From positions 38,774-79,969 of the forward strand of contig NZ_JH379469.1 of NCBI RefSeq assembly GCF_000235885.1: a stretch of DNA of 41,196 nt. Direction: 5' to 3'. Below, one piece after another: positions 24,983 to 34,168 of this stretch. The DNA comes from Leyella stercorea DSM 18206 (lineage in GTDB: Bacteria; Bacteroidota; Bacteroidia; Bacteroidales; Bacteroidaceae). The translations under genes and the position numbers were made by a program. Under the pieces are notes generated by a model. It ran no database searches and was not told the DNA's origin. It was given only the letters and a program-made list of their open reading frames with translations. Within the stretch, counting starts at the first letter, position 1, and every line of letters starts with the position of its first letter.

Positions 24983-25507
24983 TTAAAATTCATCGTTAGA
25001 ATTTCGTTTATTTATATCATTTAAAAGTTTTTCCTTAGTAAGATTAAAATCCCAGTAACTAATGGATAAAACATATTTTGCTGTACTATCAGAGATTTCA
25101 TTGCGTAGAGAAAGAAAAGTAGATTTGTCGTAAAATAAGACAACATTTTCTTTTTCTTCGTATTTGAAATCTGGATATTTACTTATAAGTTTCTCTTTCA
25201 ATGAATTAAATGTATCTGTATCTTTAATAGAGGTCTCTTCAAAAATAAAAGTTACCATGGAAAACTTATTATCAATGAAATTGAAATAGGCTTCTTCACA
25301 GTTATATCCAGCAAATTTAATATAAGAATATACGGCACAATCTTTATTGATAAGATCTGAAATTCCATATCCTTTATTTCTCATGTTAGTTCTTACTTCC
25401 TCATAAGTAGATACAGCTAAGACGTTGCCGAGGAAAGTGCGTTGAATCTGTGCAGACATGTCAAGTGCCAGCACAGATATTATAAATGTGAATAATATTT
25501 TCTTCAT
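24983..25507 (-). CDS. small exported protein of unknown function, AT-rich
   Basis: The ATG at 25507 (174 residues) is preferred over an upstream ATG at 25564 because it begins a standard signal peptide (MKKILFTFIISVLALDMSA). The mature part contains FLGNVLAVSTYEEVRTNMRNKGYG and alternating strands (FSMVTFIFEE, NVVLFYDKSTFLSLRNE, YVLSISYWDF). This suggests a small alpha/beta exported protein of a type seen next to mobile elements in Bacteroidota. No family is named. Its base composition is clearly more AT-rich than the neighbouring housekeeping genes. It sits between decayed ORFs and an IS remnant, so horizontal acquisition is likely. Confidence 0.65.
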   Translation of the reverse strand: MKKILFTFIISVLALDMSAQIQRTFLGNVLAVSTYEEVRTNMRNKGYGISDLINKDCAVYSYIKFAGYNCEEAYFNFIDNKFSMVTFIFEETSIKDTDTFNSLKEKLISKYPDFKYEEKENVVLFYDKSTFLSLRNEISDSTAKYVLSISYWDFNLTKEKLLNDINKRNSNDEF

Positions 25508-25648
25508 AACCTTTAATTCCGCAACACTATTGTAAATTAAACCTTTTAAGCACCTGTGCAACAATAAGTTGCTCAGGATTATGTCATGTCAGAAATTTCA
25601 CTTATCTTAATATTGCAATAAAAAAAATACAATAAAACTCTGAATGAC

Positions 25649-25845
25649 ATGGTAAAAGTACAAATTAAATCAGAGAAACTCACTCCTTTTGGAGTATTTT
25701 TTCGATTATGGAGCTATTTAATGCTCTTTTAGCTCAAACTATAGATTCCACCTTGGGATTGAGATGCACAATGTTTTGTTATCAATATAGTGAGATTCTA
25801 CGCTCTCTGATGTGCGTATATCTTTGTGGTGGTTCATGTATTGAA
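25649..25845 (+). pseudogene. IS1380-type transposase, 5' remnant with frameshift
   Basis: The reading starts MVKVQIKSEKLTPFG, the typical beginning of Bacteroides IS1380-family transposases. It shifts frame at a run of six T near 25697-25702 and continues from 25708 as ELFNALLAQTIDSTLG and YSEILRSLMCVYLCGGSCIE. Family similarity stops at about 25845; a full transposase would be over 400 residues. No right end or catalytic DDE region is present, so this is a dead fragment. Confidence 0.75.
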
Positions 25846-26024
25846 AAACCATATCGTCTTGTCACAAAGAGACAAAGGCGAATAGAGGTGAGGCCATCTT
25901 TGCTCTTGGTTATATTTTTTATTTAGCAAAACAAAGATAGCCAAAAGGGTTGACACCTCGTGAGAGAAGTGTCAGCCCTAATTTATTTTGCTTGCAAAAG
26001 TTTTACCGGACAGCAATAATAATC
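25846..26024. other. non-coding tail of the accessory patch with prmA terminator
   Basis: There is no recognisable gene. At about 25947-25979 arms AGGGTTGACAC / GTGTCAGCCCT form a hairpin. On the minus strand it is followed by CCTTTTGG, so it probably terminates prmA transcription. Confidence 0.5.
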
Positions 26025-26891
26025 TTACTTGAACAACGCGCAAGCCCACTCTTCGTCCGTAACAACGTCGCAGAGCGAGAGTCCGTGCTCCTTAGCTGCC
26101 GCTTCTATCATCGGCACGTCAGCCTCGTAGAATCCACTGAGAATGAGTTGTGCACCTTGCTTCATGTGTGCACGGAACGCTGACATATCGGCTATAAGGA
26201 TGTTGCGGTTGATATTTGCAATGACCACATCGAAGCGCTCTGCTACGTTATTAAGAACCGACGCATCGCCGAGCATAACGCTCATATTCTCAACACCATT
26301 CAGCGCCGCGTTGTGTTGCGCATTGTCGGCACTCCACTCGTCGATATCATAACCGAGCACGGGGTTGGCACCAAGACGTGAGGCAGTGATGCCGAGTATT
26401 CCGGTGCCACATCCGCAGTCGAGCACGCTCTTACCCTGCACGTCCATTGCGAGCAGTCGGCGCAGAATCATGCGTGTTGTCTGGTGCGTACCCGTTCCGA
26501 AGGCGTTGCGTGCCTCAATAAAGATGCGCATCACACCGTCGTCGCCAGCGAACATCTCGCGGTCGGTGTGCTTGGCATCGTAGATTACGAGGTTATCGCT
26601 TACGCCAATCGGCTCGAAGCCCTCGTCCTCCCAGCCCTGATTCCAGTTCTGGTCGGGCACTTCCTCCACAGCGTAACTCACCGCTGCACCCTCCGGCATA
26701 TAGTCGGCAATGGCTGCATCGAGTGCCTCCTTGTCATACATCGGGCGCTGTACATAACCTAACAATCCGTCGTCGGTATCCTCAAACGCCTCGAAACCAG
26801 CCTCACAGGCAGCTGCCGACAACAACTCACGAGCGGGCTGCATCAGCTCTGCCTCACATTCTATCTTGAAATTTGCTACAAAATATTTCAT
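26025..26891 (-). CDS. prmA: ribosomal protein L11 methyltransferase
   Basis: PrmA trimethylates ribosomal protein L11 using SAM. The ATG at 26891 gives the standard N-terminus MKYFVANFKIE (288 residues); the frame extends upstream to 26957 but that part overlaps the preceding terminator and mrcA. The N-terminal L11-recognition domain spans about 1-95 (including DQNWNQGWEDEGFEPI). The methyltransferase domain follows, with AFGTGTHQTT, the SAM loop VLDCGCGTGILGI, the acidic YDIDEW and the catalytic-region motif VIANINRNIL. Length and motifs are normal. It follows mrcA on the same strand but a hairpin terminator separates them. Confidence 0.93.
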   Translation of the reverse strand: MKYFVANFKIECEAELMQPARELLSAAACEAGFEAFEDTDDGLLGYVQRPMYDKEALDAAIADYMPEGAAVSYAVEEVPDQNWNQGWEDEGFEPIGVSDNLVIYDAKHTDREMFAGDDGVMRIFIEARNAFGTGTHQTTRMILRRLLAMDVQGKSVLDCGCGTGILGITASRLGANPVLGYDIDEWSADNAQHNAALNGVENMSVMLGDASVLNNVAERFDVVIANINRNILIADMSAFRAHMKQGAQLILSGFYEADVPMIEAAAKEHGLSLCDVVTDEEWACALFK

Positions 26892-26903
26892 AATACTATA
26901 ATT

Positions 26904-26945
26904 TAAAAGGGGTGCTATTCTTGCATGTGCAAGCGACAGCACCCT
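26904..26945 (-). terminator. intrinsic terminator of mrcA
   Basis: Arms GGGTGCT / AGCACCC with an inner CTTGCA / TGCAAG pairing and TTTT on the minus strand, in the mrcA-prmA gap. Confidence 0.75.
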
Positions 26946-26949
26946 ATTA

Positions 26950-29277
26950 TTATTCAAACACCTCTTCTATGTCAAGAGCCCCATCGCCGGGGTCATCGGA
27001 TGAGGTCTCGCCGTCCGAACAGCCGTCGTAGCCTGGTGGCAGATCGAATTTCGCCGTTTCGTCGTAAGGCAACGAGGGGTCGGCATACACCTTCTTCATA
27101 AAGTTTGCCCAGATGGGCAGAGCCATTGTTGCGCCCTGTCCCATGCGCATGGTGTCGAAGTGGATGTCGCGATCCTCACCACCTACCCAGCAACCGCTGA
27201 CGAGTTGCGGTGTGAAGCCCATGAACCAAGCATCGGCATTGCGGTTGGTGGTACCAGTCTTAGCACCAATCTCGCCTGTAAAGTTATATCTGTAGCGCAA
27301 TCTGCCAGCCGTACCGCCATCGACAACGCCTTTCAGAAGCACGAGCATACGGTCGGCACTCTCTGCGTTTATCACCTCGTTCATACGCGGTTGGAAGTCG
27401 GTGATGACATTGCCCTCGTTATCCTCTATTCGACTCACGAACATCGGAGCAGAACGAATGCCTTTATTGACAAACGTGGTGTAGGCACTAACCATCTCTG
27501 CCACAGACACCTCGCACGGACCGAGACAGAGTGCCATCGACGGCACTATCTCGGGGTTGTCGATGCCAAACTCGTGCAGCTTGGTGACGAACTGCTGTGG
27601 GTTAAGCTTACTCATAAGATAAGCCGAAATCCAGTTGTTCGATTGCGCCAATCCCCACTTCAGCGTAACCATCTCGCCGTAGCGTTTACGGTTGGTGTTG
27701 CGCGGAGTCCACGTCTGATTGCCCACGGTGTAGGTCTGCTGCACATTAGGAGCCATAGAACATGGGGTGAAACCATTCTCCATGGCAAGCGCATAGAGGA
27801 ACGGCTTTATTGTAGAACCCACCTGGCGACGACCGCCCGTAACCATATCGTACATAAAATGTGTGTAGTCGAGTCCGCCTACGTATGCCTTCACCGCTCC
27901 CGTCTTCGGATCCATACTCATAAAGCCAGCACGCAGATACGACTTCACATAGCGTATGCTGTCTATAGGTGCCATCATGGTGTCGATATCGCCATGATAG
28001 GTGAAAAGAGTCATCTCTGTAGGCGTATGGAACGAGCGGTGAATTTCTTCATTGCTTGCGCCCGCAGCTTTCAGTGCTCTATAGCGTTCGCTCTGAAGCA
28101 CAGCACGTTCCATAATCTGGTTAACCTGTTTCTGTGTCAGTGCGGAGGTGAACGGAGCGTTCGGTTTGCCCTTCTGCTCCTTGAAGAACTCCGGCTGCAA
28201 GTAGCGAGCCACGTGAGCATAAACAGCCTCTTCGGCATAGCGTTGCATACGCGAGTCGATGGTGGTGTACACCTTCAAGCCGTCGGCATTGAGATTGTAC
28301 GGCGAGCCGTCCTTCTTGCGATTTTTGTTGCACCATCCGTAGAGCGGATCGTTCACCCATGCAATTGAGTCGATGACAAACTGACGGCGGTTCCATGACG
28401 GATAGTTAGACAGTTGTGGACGCTCGGCAGACATGTACACACGCAGGAACTCGCGCAAGTAAGGCGCTACACCATCTTTGTGGTCGGTGCGGTGAAAATC
28501 GAGTGTGAGCGGCGACTCGACGTGCTGCGCATACTCGGCATCGCTGATATAGCCCGCCTTGCGCATCTGGTCGAGCACCACGTTGCGACGCTCACGACAA
28601 CGGTCGGGATAGCGCACGGGGTTGAACAGCGACGGGTTCTTGCACAAGCCGATGAGCGTAGCTGCCTCCTCAATATTGAGGTCGCGAGGCTCCTTATTAA
28701 AATAGGTATTGGCCGCAGTCTTTATACCTACAGCGTTATGCAGGAAGTCGAAATAGTTGAGATACAGAGCTATAATCTCCTCTTTGGTGTAGTTGCGCTC
28801 GAGCTTCACAGCGATAACCCACTCTATCGGTTTCTGCAGCGCACGCTGCATGGTGCTCTTGGCGGTTTCTGAATATAGCTGCTTGGCAAGCTGCTGCGTG
28901 ATGGTAGAACCGCCACCGGCAGAAGCCTGACCGAACAGACCGCGCTTGACGATGGCTCTGCCCAAAGCAATGAAGTCTACGCCCGAGTGGTCGTAGAAAC
29001 GAACATCCTCTGTAGCCACAAGCGCCTGCACCAGGTATGGCGAGATGTCGTTGTATGAAACGCAGACACGGTTCTCGCGATTGAAGTTCCACGTGCCGAT
29101 GACCTTTCCGTCAGCACTATAGATCTGTGTTGCGAAGCGATTGATCGGGTTCTGCAAGTCCTCAACTGGCGGCATATATCCGATAAAACCGTTCCATATA
29201 GCCGTGAACGCAACTGCCGAACCGAGAATGACGATGGCAAGCAACGTCCATAGTGAGCGTACGAATACTTTTCTCAT
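26950..29277 (-). CDS. mrcA: class A penicillin-binding protein 1A
   Basis: This bifunctional enzyme polymerises and cross-links peptidoglycan. The 775-residue protein has an N-terminal membrane helix (about 7-28) and a GT51 glycosyltransferase domain with catalytic Glu90 in ATEDVRFYDHSGVD and the GGGSTITQQLAKQL motif (121-134). The transpeptidase domain has active-site Ser488 and Lys491 (STIKPF), SNN at 546-548 and KTGT at 673-676. The long insertion at 285-445 is usual for Bacteroidota PBP1A. The C-terminus is an acidic Asp/Glu/Ser tail (SSDDPGDGALDIEEVFE). It has its own promoter and terminator. Confidence 0.95.
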   Translation of the reverse strand: MRKVFVRSLWTLLAIVILGSAVAFTAIWNGFIGYMPPVEDLQNPINRFATQIYSADGKVIGTWNFNRENRVCVSYNDISPYLVQALVATEDVRFYDHSGVDFIALGRAIVKRGLFGQASAGGGSTITQQLAKQLYSETAKSTMQRALQKPIEWVIAVKLERNYTKEEIIALYLNYFDFLHNAVGIKTAANTYFNKEPRDLNIEEAATLIGLCKNPSLFNPVRYPDRCRERRNVVLDQMRKAGYISDAEYAQHVESPLTLDFHRTDHKDGVAPYLREFLRVYMSAERPQLSNYPSWNRRQFVIDSIAWVNDPLYGWCNKNRKKDGSPYNLNADGLKVYTTIDSRMQRYAEEAVYAHVARYLQPEFFKEQKGKPNAPFTSALTQKQVNQIMERAVLQSERYRALKAAGASNEEIHRSFHTPTEMTLFTYHGDIDTMMAPIDSIRYVKSYLRAGFMSMDPKTGAVKAYVGGLDYTHFMYDMVTGGRRQVGSTIKPFLYALAMENGFTPCSMAPNVQQTYTVGNQTWTPRNTNRKRYGEMVTLKWGLAQSNNWISAYLMSKLNPQQFVTKLHEFGIDNPEIVPSMALCLGPCEVSVAEMVSAYTTFVNKGIRSAPMFVSRIEDNEGNVITDFQPRMNEVINAESADRMLVLLKGVVDGGTAGRLRYRYNFTGEIGAKTGTTNRNADAWFMGFTPQLVSGCWVGGEDRDIHFDTMRMGQGATMALPIWANFMKKVYADPSLPYDETAKFDLPPGYDGCSDGETSSDDPGDGALDIEEVFE

Positions 29278-29298
29278 ATTTTTAGTAATGTATTCCTT

Positions 29299-29335
29299 AT
29301 TATATTAGTAATAGGACTGAATTATATTAGTAATA
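29299..29335. repeat. 15-bp direct repeat in the mrcA leader
   Basis: ATTATATTAGTAATA occurs at 29299-29313 and 29321-29335 (22-bp spacing), with a partial TTTAGTAAT at 29281. It lies between the promoter box and the mrcA start codon. Confidence 0.7.
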
Positions 29336-29348
29336 TCTCTTATATTTT

Positions 29349-29357
29349 GCAAAGGTA
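29349..29357 (-). promoter_or_regulatory. -7 promoter element of mrcA
   Basis: Minus-strand TACCTTTGC matches TAnnTTTG; predicted leader about 65-70 nt. Confidence 0.6.
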
Positions 29358-29467
29358 AGGCAAAAAAGTGAGAAAAGCATAAATAATAGTTTTCATTTAC
29401 GCCATATCTGAAAAATTATAACTACCTTAGCAGACAAATTGTAGACAACCATTAATTCTAAATAATA

Positions 29468-30409
29468 ATGAGACACGATTTTGTAACAATAGCCGACCTG
29501 CCGAAGGAAAAGCTAATGTATTTGCTCGAAATGGCAAAGGAGTTTGAGAATCACCCTAACCGCGAACTGCTGAAAGGTAAGGTGGTGGCAACGCTATTCT
29601 TCGAGCCTTCAACCCGCACGCGATTGAGTTTTGAAACCGCAGCAAACCGCCTCGGCGCGCGCGTCATCGGTTTCTCGGATGCCAAGGCATCAAGCGTAAC
29701 AAAAGGCGAAACACTTAAGGACACTATACTTATGGTTTCCAACTATGCCGATGTCATCGTGATGCGCCACTACGTTGAAGGCGCAGCGCAATACGCCAGC
29801 GAAGTTGCTCCGGTTCCTATTGTCAATGCAGGCGATGGTGCACACATGCACCCGTCACAGTGTCTCCTCGATCTTTATTCCATCTACAAAACACAAGGCA
29901 CTCTCGAAAACCTTAATATCTATCTCGTTGGCGACTTGAAGTACGGACGCACCGTGCACTCGCTCATCACTGCCATGCGCCACTTCAATCCTACATTCCA
30001 TTTTGTGGCACCAAAGGAATTGGCAATGCCTGAGGAGTACAAAATCTATTGTCGCGAACACGGTATCCGCTTCGAAGAGCACACCGACTTCAACGAAGAC
30101 GTGATTGCGGATGCCGACATCCTCTACATGACACGCGTGCAGAAAGAACGCTTCTCCGACCTCATGGAGTACGAACGTGTGAAGAACGTGTACATCCTGA
30201 AGCGCCAGATGCTCTGCAAAGCAAAGGACAACATGAAAATTCTACACCCACTGCCACGTGTCAACGAGATAGCATACGACGTAGACGAGAGTTCACACGC
30301 TTACTACATTCAACAGGCAGGCAACGGCCTGTTCGCTCGTGAGGCGATATTCTGCTACGTGCTCGGCATCACACTCGACGAGGTGCGCAACGATAAAACA
30401 ATTATTTAG
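29468..30409 (+). CDS. pyrB: aspartate carbamoyltransferase catalytic subunit
   Basis: PyrB joins carbamoyl phosphate and aspartate, the first committed step of pyrimidine synthesis. The 313-residue protein shows the carbamoyl-phosphate motif [12 protein letters not shown], the catalytic-chain loop with [10 protein letters not shown], the [10 protein letters not shown] segment and the aspartate-binding HPLPRVNEI. The ATG at 29468 is in the expected place. The regulatory subunit gene pyrI follows 20 bp later, so the enzyme should be an allosteric PyrB/PyrI complex as in E. coli. No leader-peptide attenuator or PyrR-type structure was recognised upstream; a weak TACCTTAGC box is at 29423-29431. 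Confidence 0.96.
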   Translation: MRHDFVTIADLPKEKLMYLLEMAKEFENHPNRELLKGKVVATLFFEPSTRTRLSFETAANRLGARVIGFSDAKASSVTKGETLKDTILMVSNYADVIVMRHYVEGAAQYASEVAPVPIVNAGDGAHMHPSQCLLDLYSIYKTQGTLENLNIYLVGDLKYGRTVHSLITAMRHFNPTFHFVAPKELAMPEEYKIYCREHGIRFEEHTDFNEDVIADADILYMTRVQKERFSDLMEYERVKNVYILKRQMLCKAKDNMKILHPLPRVNEIAYDVDESSHAYYIQQAGNGLFAREAIFCYVLGITLDEVRNDKTII

Positions 30410-30429
30410 CAATTAATAAACAATACGAC

Positions 30430-30888
30430 ATGAGCAACAAGACAGAAAGACAAGTGGCTGCTATCAAGAACGGCACTGTCATCGACCATATACCAGCAGA
30501 GAAGACATATCAGGTAGTAAATTTACTACAATTAGAGACCCTTGAAACACCAGTAACTATCGGTTATAACTATCCGTCGAACAAGATTGGACGCAAGGGT
30601 ATCATCAAAGTGTCGGACAAGTTCTTCACCGACGAGGAGATTTCGCGACTCTCGGTTGTAGCACAGAACGTGGTGCTCAACATCATTCACGACTACGAGG
30701 TTGTGGAGAAGAAGACGGTGAAGACCCCCGATGAGTTGCGTGGCATCGTGAAGTGCAACAACCCGAAGTGCATCACCAACAACGAACCGATGAACACCGT
30801 ATTCCACGTTGTGAACAAAGAAAAGGGCATCCTCAAATGCCACTACTGCGACAAGGAACAGTTCATCGAGAAAGTTGAACTCGTATAA
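30430..30888 (+). CDS. pyrI: aspartate carbamoyltransferase regulatory subunit
   Basis: PyrI binds nucleotides and transmits feedback control to PyrB. The 152-residue protein has the nucleotide-binding domain (about 1-100: [34 protein letters not shown]) and a C-terminal zinc domain. The four Cys ligands lie in CNNPKC and LKCHYC (about residues 109-138). Both key parts are intact, so allosteric regulation is expected. It is co-transcribed with pyrB, and glyA follows after 29 bp. Confidence 0.95.
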   Translation: MSNKTERQVAAIKNGTVIDHIPAEKTYQVVNLLQLETLETPVTIGYNYPSNKIGRKGIIKVSDKFFTDEEISRLSVVAQNVVLNIIHDYEVVEKKTVKTPDELRGIVKCNNPKCITNNEPMNTVFHVVNKEKGILKCHYCDKEQFIEKVELV

Positions 30889-30917
30889 TCATTACTATAA
30901 TTAAAATTCTATTAACT

Positions 30918-32198
30918 ATGAAAAGAGATCAAGTGATTTTCGACCTCATTGAGAAAGAACATCAGCGCCAGCTGAAGGGTATAGAACTTATAGCTTCTGA
31001 AAACTTTGTCAGCGACGAGGTAATGGAGGCAATGGGTTCTTATCTCACGAACAAATATGCCGAGGGCTATCCAGGCAAACGCTACTACGGCGGCTGCCAG
31101 GTAGTGGACGAAGTGGAGACATTGGCTATCGAACGCGTGAAGGAACTCTTCGATGCTGAGTATGCCAACGTACAGCCGCACTCTGGTGCGCAGGCTAACG
31201 CCGCTGTACTGCTTGCCGTACTGAAGCCTGGCGATACATTCCTCGGTCTAAACCTCGCACACGGCGGACACCTCTCACACGGTTCGGCGGTGAACACATC
31301 GGGCATACTCTACCACGCCATCGGCTACGACCTCGACCGGGAAACTGGCCGTGTGAACTACGACCAGATGGAGCAGCTCGCTCTGGAGCACAAACCGAAG
31401 CTCATCATCGGTGGTGGTTCGGCATATAGTCGCGAGTGGGATTACAAGCGTATGCGCGAGATTGCCGACAAGGTTGGCGCACTGCTTATGATTGATATGG
31501 CTCACCCTGCAGGCCTTATCGCAGCCGGCTTGCTCGACAACCCCGTGAAGTACGCTCACATCGTAACCTCTACCACTCACAAGACTCTACGCGGTCCGCG
31601 TGGCGGCATTATCCTTATGGGCAAGGACTTCGAGAACCCATGGGGCTTGAAGACACCAAAGGGCGTAACAAAGATGATGAGCCAGCTGCTCAACTCTGCA
31701 GTATTCCCAGGACAGCAGGGCGGTCCGTTGGAGCATGTCATCGCTGCCAAGGCTGTGGCTTTCGGCGAGGCTCTGCAGCCAGAGTTCAAGGAGTGGGCAA
31801 AACAGGTGAAGAAGAACGCAAGCGTGCTTGCTGACGAACTCATCAAACGTGGCTTCACTATCGTGAGCGGTGGCACAGACAATCATTCTATGCTTGTCGA
31901 CCTCCGTTCTAAGTATCCCAACCTCACCGGTAAGGTGGCAGAAAACGCTCTTGTTGCTGCAGACATCACCGTCAACAAGAACATGGTGCCATACGACACA
32001 CGTAGCGCATTTCAGACATCGGGCATACGCCTCGGAACTCCTGCCATCACAACACGTGGTGCTAAGGAAGACCTCATGGTACTGATTGCTGAACTCATAG
32101 AAGAAGTACTGAACGACCCAGAAAACGAAGAGGTAATCGCTCGTGTTCGCGCCAAGGTGAACGAGACAATGAAGGACTACCCTCTCTTCGCTTATTAA
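30918..32198 (+). CDS. glyA: serine hydroxymethyltransferase
   Basis: GlyA interconverts serine and glycine while loading one-carbon units on tetrahydrofolate, which feeds purine and thymidylate synthesis. The 426-residue PLP enzyme shows the N-terminal [24 protein letters not shown], the PLP-binding [11 protein letters not shown] region and the Schiff-base lysine in [14 protein letters not shown]. All family signatures are intact and length is normal. Placement behind pyrBI makes a small nucleotide-precursor operon. A near-perfect hairpin at 32217-32252 follows. Confidence 0.97.
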   Translation: MKRDQVIFDLIEKEHQRQLKGIELIASENFVSDEVMEAMGSYLTNKYAEGYPGKRYYGGCQVVDEVETLAIERVKELFDAEYANVQPHSGAQANAAVLLAVLKPGDTFLGLNLAHGGHLSHGSAVNTSGILYHAIGYDLDRETGRVNYDQMEQLALEHKPKLIIGGGSAYSREWDYKRMREIADKVGALLMIDMAHPAGLIAAGLLDNPVKYAHIVTSTTHKTLRGPRGGIILMGKDFENPWGLKTPKGVTKMMSQLLNSAVFPGQQGGPLEHVIAAKAVAFGEALQPEFKEWAKQVKKNASVLADELIKRGFTIVSGGTDNHSMLVDLRSKYPNLTGKVAENALVAADITVNKNMVPYDTRSAFQTSGIRLGTPAITTRGAKEDLMVLIAELIEEVLNDPENEEVIARVRAKVNETMKDYPLFAY

Positions 32199-32212
32199 AC
32201 TAAGGCGAACAA

Positions 32213-32255
32213 TCGATACGTACATCCGCGATACTCATCGCAGATGTACGTACCG
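32213..32255 (+). terminator. hairpin after glyA, without T tract
   Basis: Arms TACGTACATCCGCGAT (32217-32232) and ATCGCAGATGTACGTA (32237-32252) pair with one mismatch around ACTC. The sequence after it is not T-rich, so it may act as an mRNA-stabilising or Rho-related 3' structure rather than an intrinsic terminator. Confidence 0.6.
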
Positions 32256-32327
32256 ATTCTCACTATCAAACTATAACATACGAGTTTTTCACGATTTGAC
32301 TAACTATCAACTTTATCACACCCATAT

Positions 32328-32546
32328 ATGTTACAACTCATCGCTGTTATACTCATAATTATTATCTCCATAAGCTACATCGCCTACAGAACATATAAAG
32401 CCATTAGCGAAGCAGAAAGCGGATGTTATGGCTGCAAGGGCTGTGCACTGAAAGAGCAAATGATAAAAAACCACAAACTTAACAAAAAGCAAAACACTAC
32501 TTTCCACGCCGAACAATGCAGTAATTATAGGAAAAAGGATACTTAA
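32328..32546 (+). CDS. FeoB-associated Cys-rich membrane protein-like
   Basis: The 72-residue protein has one N-terminal membrane helix (MLQLIAVILIIIISISYIAY) and a cytoplasmic tail with CYGCKGCALK plus one later Cys. This is the layout of the small Cys-rich proteins usually encoded next to ferrous-iron transporter feoB. No feoB is in the window. The nearest transport gene is the binding lipoprotein at 32841, beyond a tRNA. A metal-handling role is inferred from the Cys cluster. Confidence 0.65.
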   Translation: MLQLIAVILIIIISISYIAYRTYKAISEAESGCYGCKGCALKEQMIKNHKLNKKQNTTFHAEQCSNYRKKDT

Positions 32547-32619
32547 ACATAAAACACACGAAAGAAGAAACACAAGAAAACGTGGAAAAAATAAGATAAA
32601 TAAGAAAAAAGAAACAAAA

Positions 32620-32660
32620 ACATTTGGTGGTTACAATAATAATGCCTACCTTTGCACTCG
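32620..32660 (+). promoter_or_regulatory. promoter of tRNA-Cys
   Basis: CATTTGGTGGTTA (-33 region, 32621 on) and the -7 box TACCTTTGC (32647-32655) are followed by ACTCGC. The same arrangement precedes tRNA-Ser and tRNA-His. Confidence 0.8.
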
Positions 32661-32681
32661 CAAATAAGCAATGAGCCATTT

Positions 32682-32752
32682 GGTACCTTGGCCGATCGGT
32701 TAGGTAACGGTCTGCAAAACCGTGTAGAGCAGTTCGACTCTGCTAGGTACCT
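32682..32752 (+). tRNA. tRNA-Cys (GCA)
   Basis: Acceptor arms GGTACCT / AGGTACC pair fully. The anticodon stem ACGGT / ACCGT encloses loop CTGCAAA, giving anticodon GCA. The T arm reads GAGCA-GTTCGAC-TGCT-like with TTCGA. The 3' CCA is not encoded. A terminator hairpin follows directly. Confidence 0.93.
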
Positions 32753-32758
32753 CAAACG

Positions 32759-32794
32759 AAAGTGAAATGTTCAAACGAACATTTCACTTTTTTG
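32759..32794 (+). terminator. intrinsic terminator of tRNA-Cys
   Basis: Arms AAGTGAAATGTTC / GAACATTTCACTT with loop AAAC and a run of T. Confidence 0.88.
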
Positions 32795-32840
32795 TTTTAC
32801 ATAAAAATCACTCAACAAATATACTACAATATCAACAAGA

Positions 32841-34004
32841 ATGAATAAGCGAACAAATACACAACGGTCTATACATTATTATATATTATATAGTATTATA
32901 CCTTATATATATATAACTTCATTGTTGCTCTCATCATGTAACGGAAAGAGTACAATAAACGACGACAACAATGGTGACACCATCACATTCAAATACGCAG
33001 AACATATAACCGCAGTTAGACACGATGGATACGTAGACGTAAAGCTTAGCAACCCTTGGAAGAGCGGCACAATTCTACATCGCTATGCCCTAATCAACCG
33101 CAGCGACTCGGGCAAAGTCATTCCACCCTCAGATGCCACTGTCATATACACACCAATACGTAGGGCAATAGTGACAACATCACCACACTGCCGACTACTA
33201 TTCGACTTGGGTGCTGGCGAAACAATTAAAGGCGTATGCGACTTGGCATACATCACCCAACAAGACGTGCTACAGCGTGCAGCAAAAGGAACCATCACCA
33301 ACTGTGGCAACAGTATGTCGCCAACCATCGAGCGCATCATCGCAGTAGCACCCGACGCCATGTTTCTATCACCATTTGAGGGAAGCAGCCATGCACAACT
33401 CGAAAATATCGGCACACCAATTATAGAATGTGCCGACTATATGGAAACCTCCGCACTTGGACGCGCCGAATGGATGCGCTTCTATGCCATGCTAATCGGT
33501 AAAGAAAATACCGCTGATTCGTTGTTTACTACTATTGAACACAACTACAACACAATCATCGAACATAACAAAAAGCAAAAGAATCACCCTAAAGTGCTCA
33601 CCGAACGCGTCACAAGTGGCGTATGGTACTGCCCTGGAGGCAATAGCTCGATGGCAAAATTGATAAAAGATGCAGGTGGTGACTACATCTTTGCCGACGA
33701 CACACACAGCGGATCGCTGAATCTATCACCCGAAATGGTAATCAGTAAAGCAATTAATGCCGACATCTGGTTGTTCATCTACTATGGTGACAGACCGCTC
33801 ACACGTAACCAACTAAGCACAGAATACAGCGGATACAAGACAATAAAGGCGTTCAAAGACGGAAACATATACGAATGTAACGGCAAAACCTCAACTTATT
33901 TTGAAGAAATATCATTCCGTCCCGACTTTTTGCTCACCGAACTGACACACATGTTCTACACACAAAACAACAAGCTGCGCTACTACAAGCGCATTCAAGA
34001 GTAA
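32841..34004 (+). CDS. ABC-transporter substrate-binding lipoprotein (cobalamin/siderophore type)
   Basis: The 387-residue lipoprotein (lipobox LLSSC, Cys33) belongs to the cluster A-2 helical-backbone binding proteins (BtuF/FecB type). Signatures are VIYTPIRRAIVTTSPHCRLLFDLGAGETIKGVCD near the start of the domain, RIIAVAPDAMFLSPFEG, and PSYFEE-like TSTYFEEISFRPDFLLTEL near the end. It would deliver cobalamin, haem or an iron chelate to a permease. No permease (btuC/fecD) or ATPase lies beside it; instead it is flanked by tRNA genes. The N-terminal leader is unusually long and AT-rich, and an alternative start could exist. Confidence 0.82.
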   Translation: MNKRTNTQRSIHYYILYSIIPYIYITSLLLSSCNGKSTINDDNNGDTITFKYAEHITAVRHDGYVDVKLSNPWKSGTILHRYALINRSDSGKVIPPSDATVIYTPIRRAIVTTSPHCRLLFDLGAGETIKGVCDLAYITQQDVLQRAAKGTITNCGNSMSPTIERIIAVAPDAMFLSPFEGSSHAQLENIGTPIIECADYMETSALGRAEWMRFYAMLIGKENTADSLFTTIEHNYNTIIEHNKKQKNHPKVLTERVTSGVWYCPGGNSSMAKLIKDAGGDYIFADDTHSGSLNLSPEMVISKAINADIWLFIYYGDRPLTRNQLSTEYSGYKTIKAFKDGNIYECNGKTSTYFEEISFRPDFLLTELTHMFYTQNNKLRYYKRIQE

Positions 34005-34088
34005 AAAACGTCACAAAACGACCTTACCAAACGCACTCAGCTACAAAAATGTAGCAAAATGCGCATTTTATCACAAAAAAGTACAGAA

Positions 34089-34131
34089 AACATTTGGTGG
34101 TTACAATAAAAACCTATACCTTTGCACTCGC
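34089..34131 (+). promoter_or_regulatory. promoter of the tRNA-Ser/tRNA-Glu operon
   Basis: CATTTGGTGGTTA at 34091 and -7 box TACCTTTGC at 34117-34125 followed by ACTCGC; nearly identical to the tRNA-Cys promoter. Confidence 0.8.
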
Positions 34132-34168
34132 AATTGAGAAACAGTGCTCCGGTTAACTTCAACCGCAT

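Noticed and set aside
27160..28368. 402-codon plus-strand frame opposite mrcA
   Set aside because: It lies wholly inside a clear penicillin-binding protein gene on the other strand, and no recognisable domain is seen.
29360..29467. Pyrimidine attenuator or riboswitch upstream of pyrB
   Set aside because: No leader peptide, no paired terminator/antiterminator stems and no known riboswitch core were recognised.
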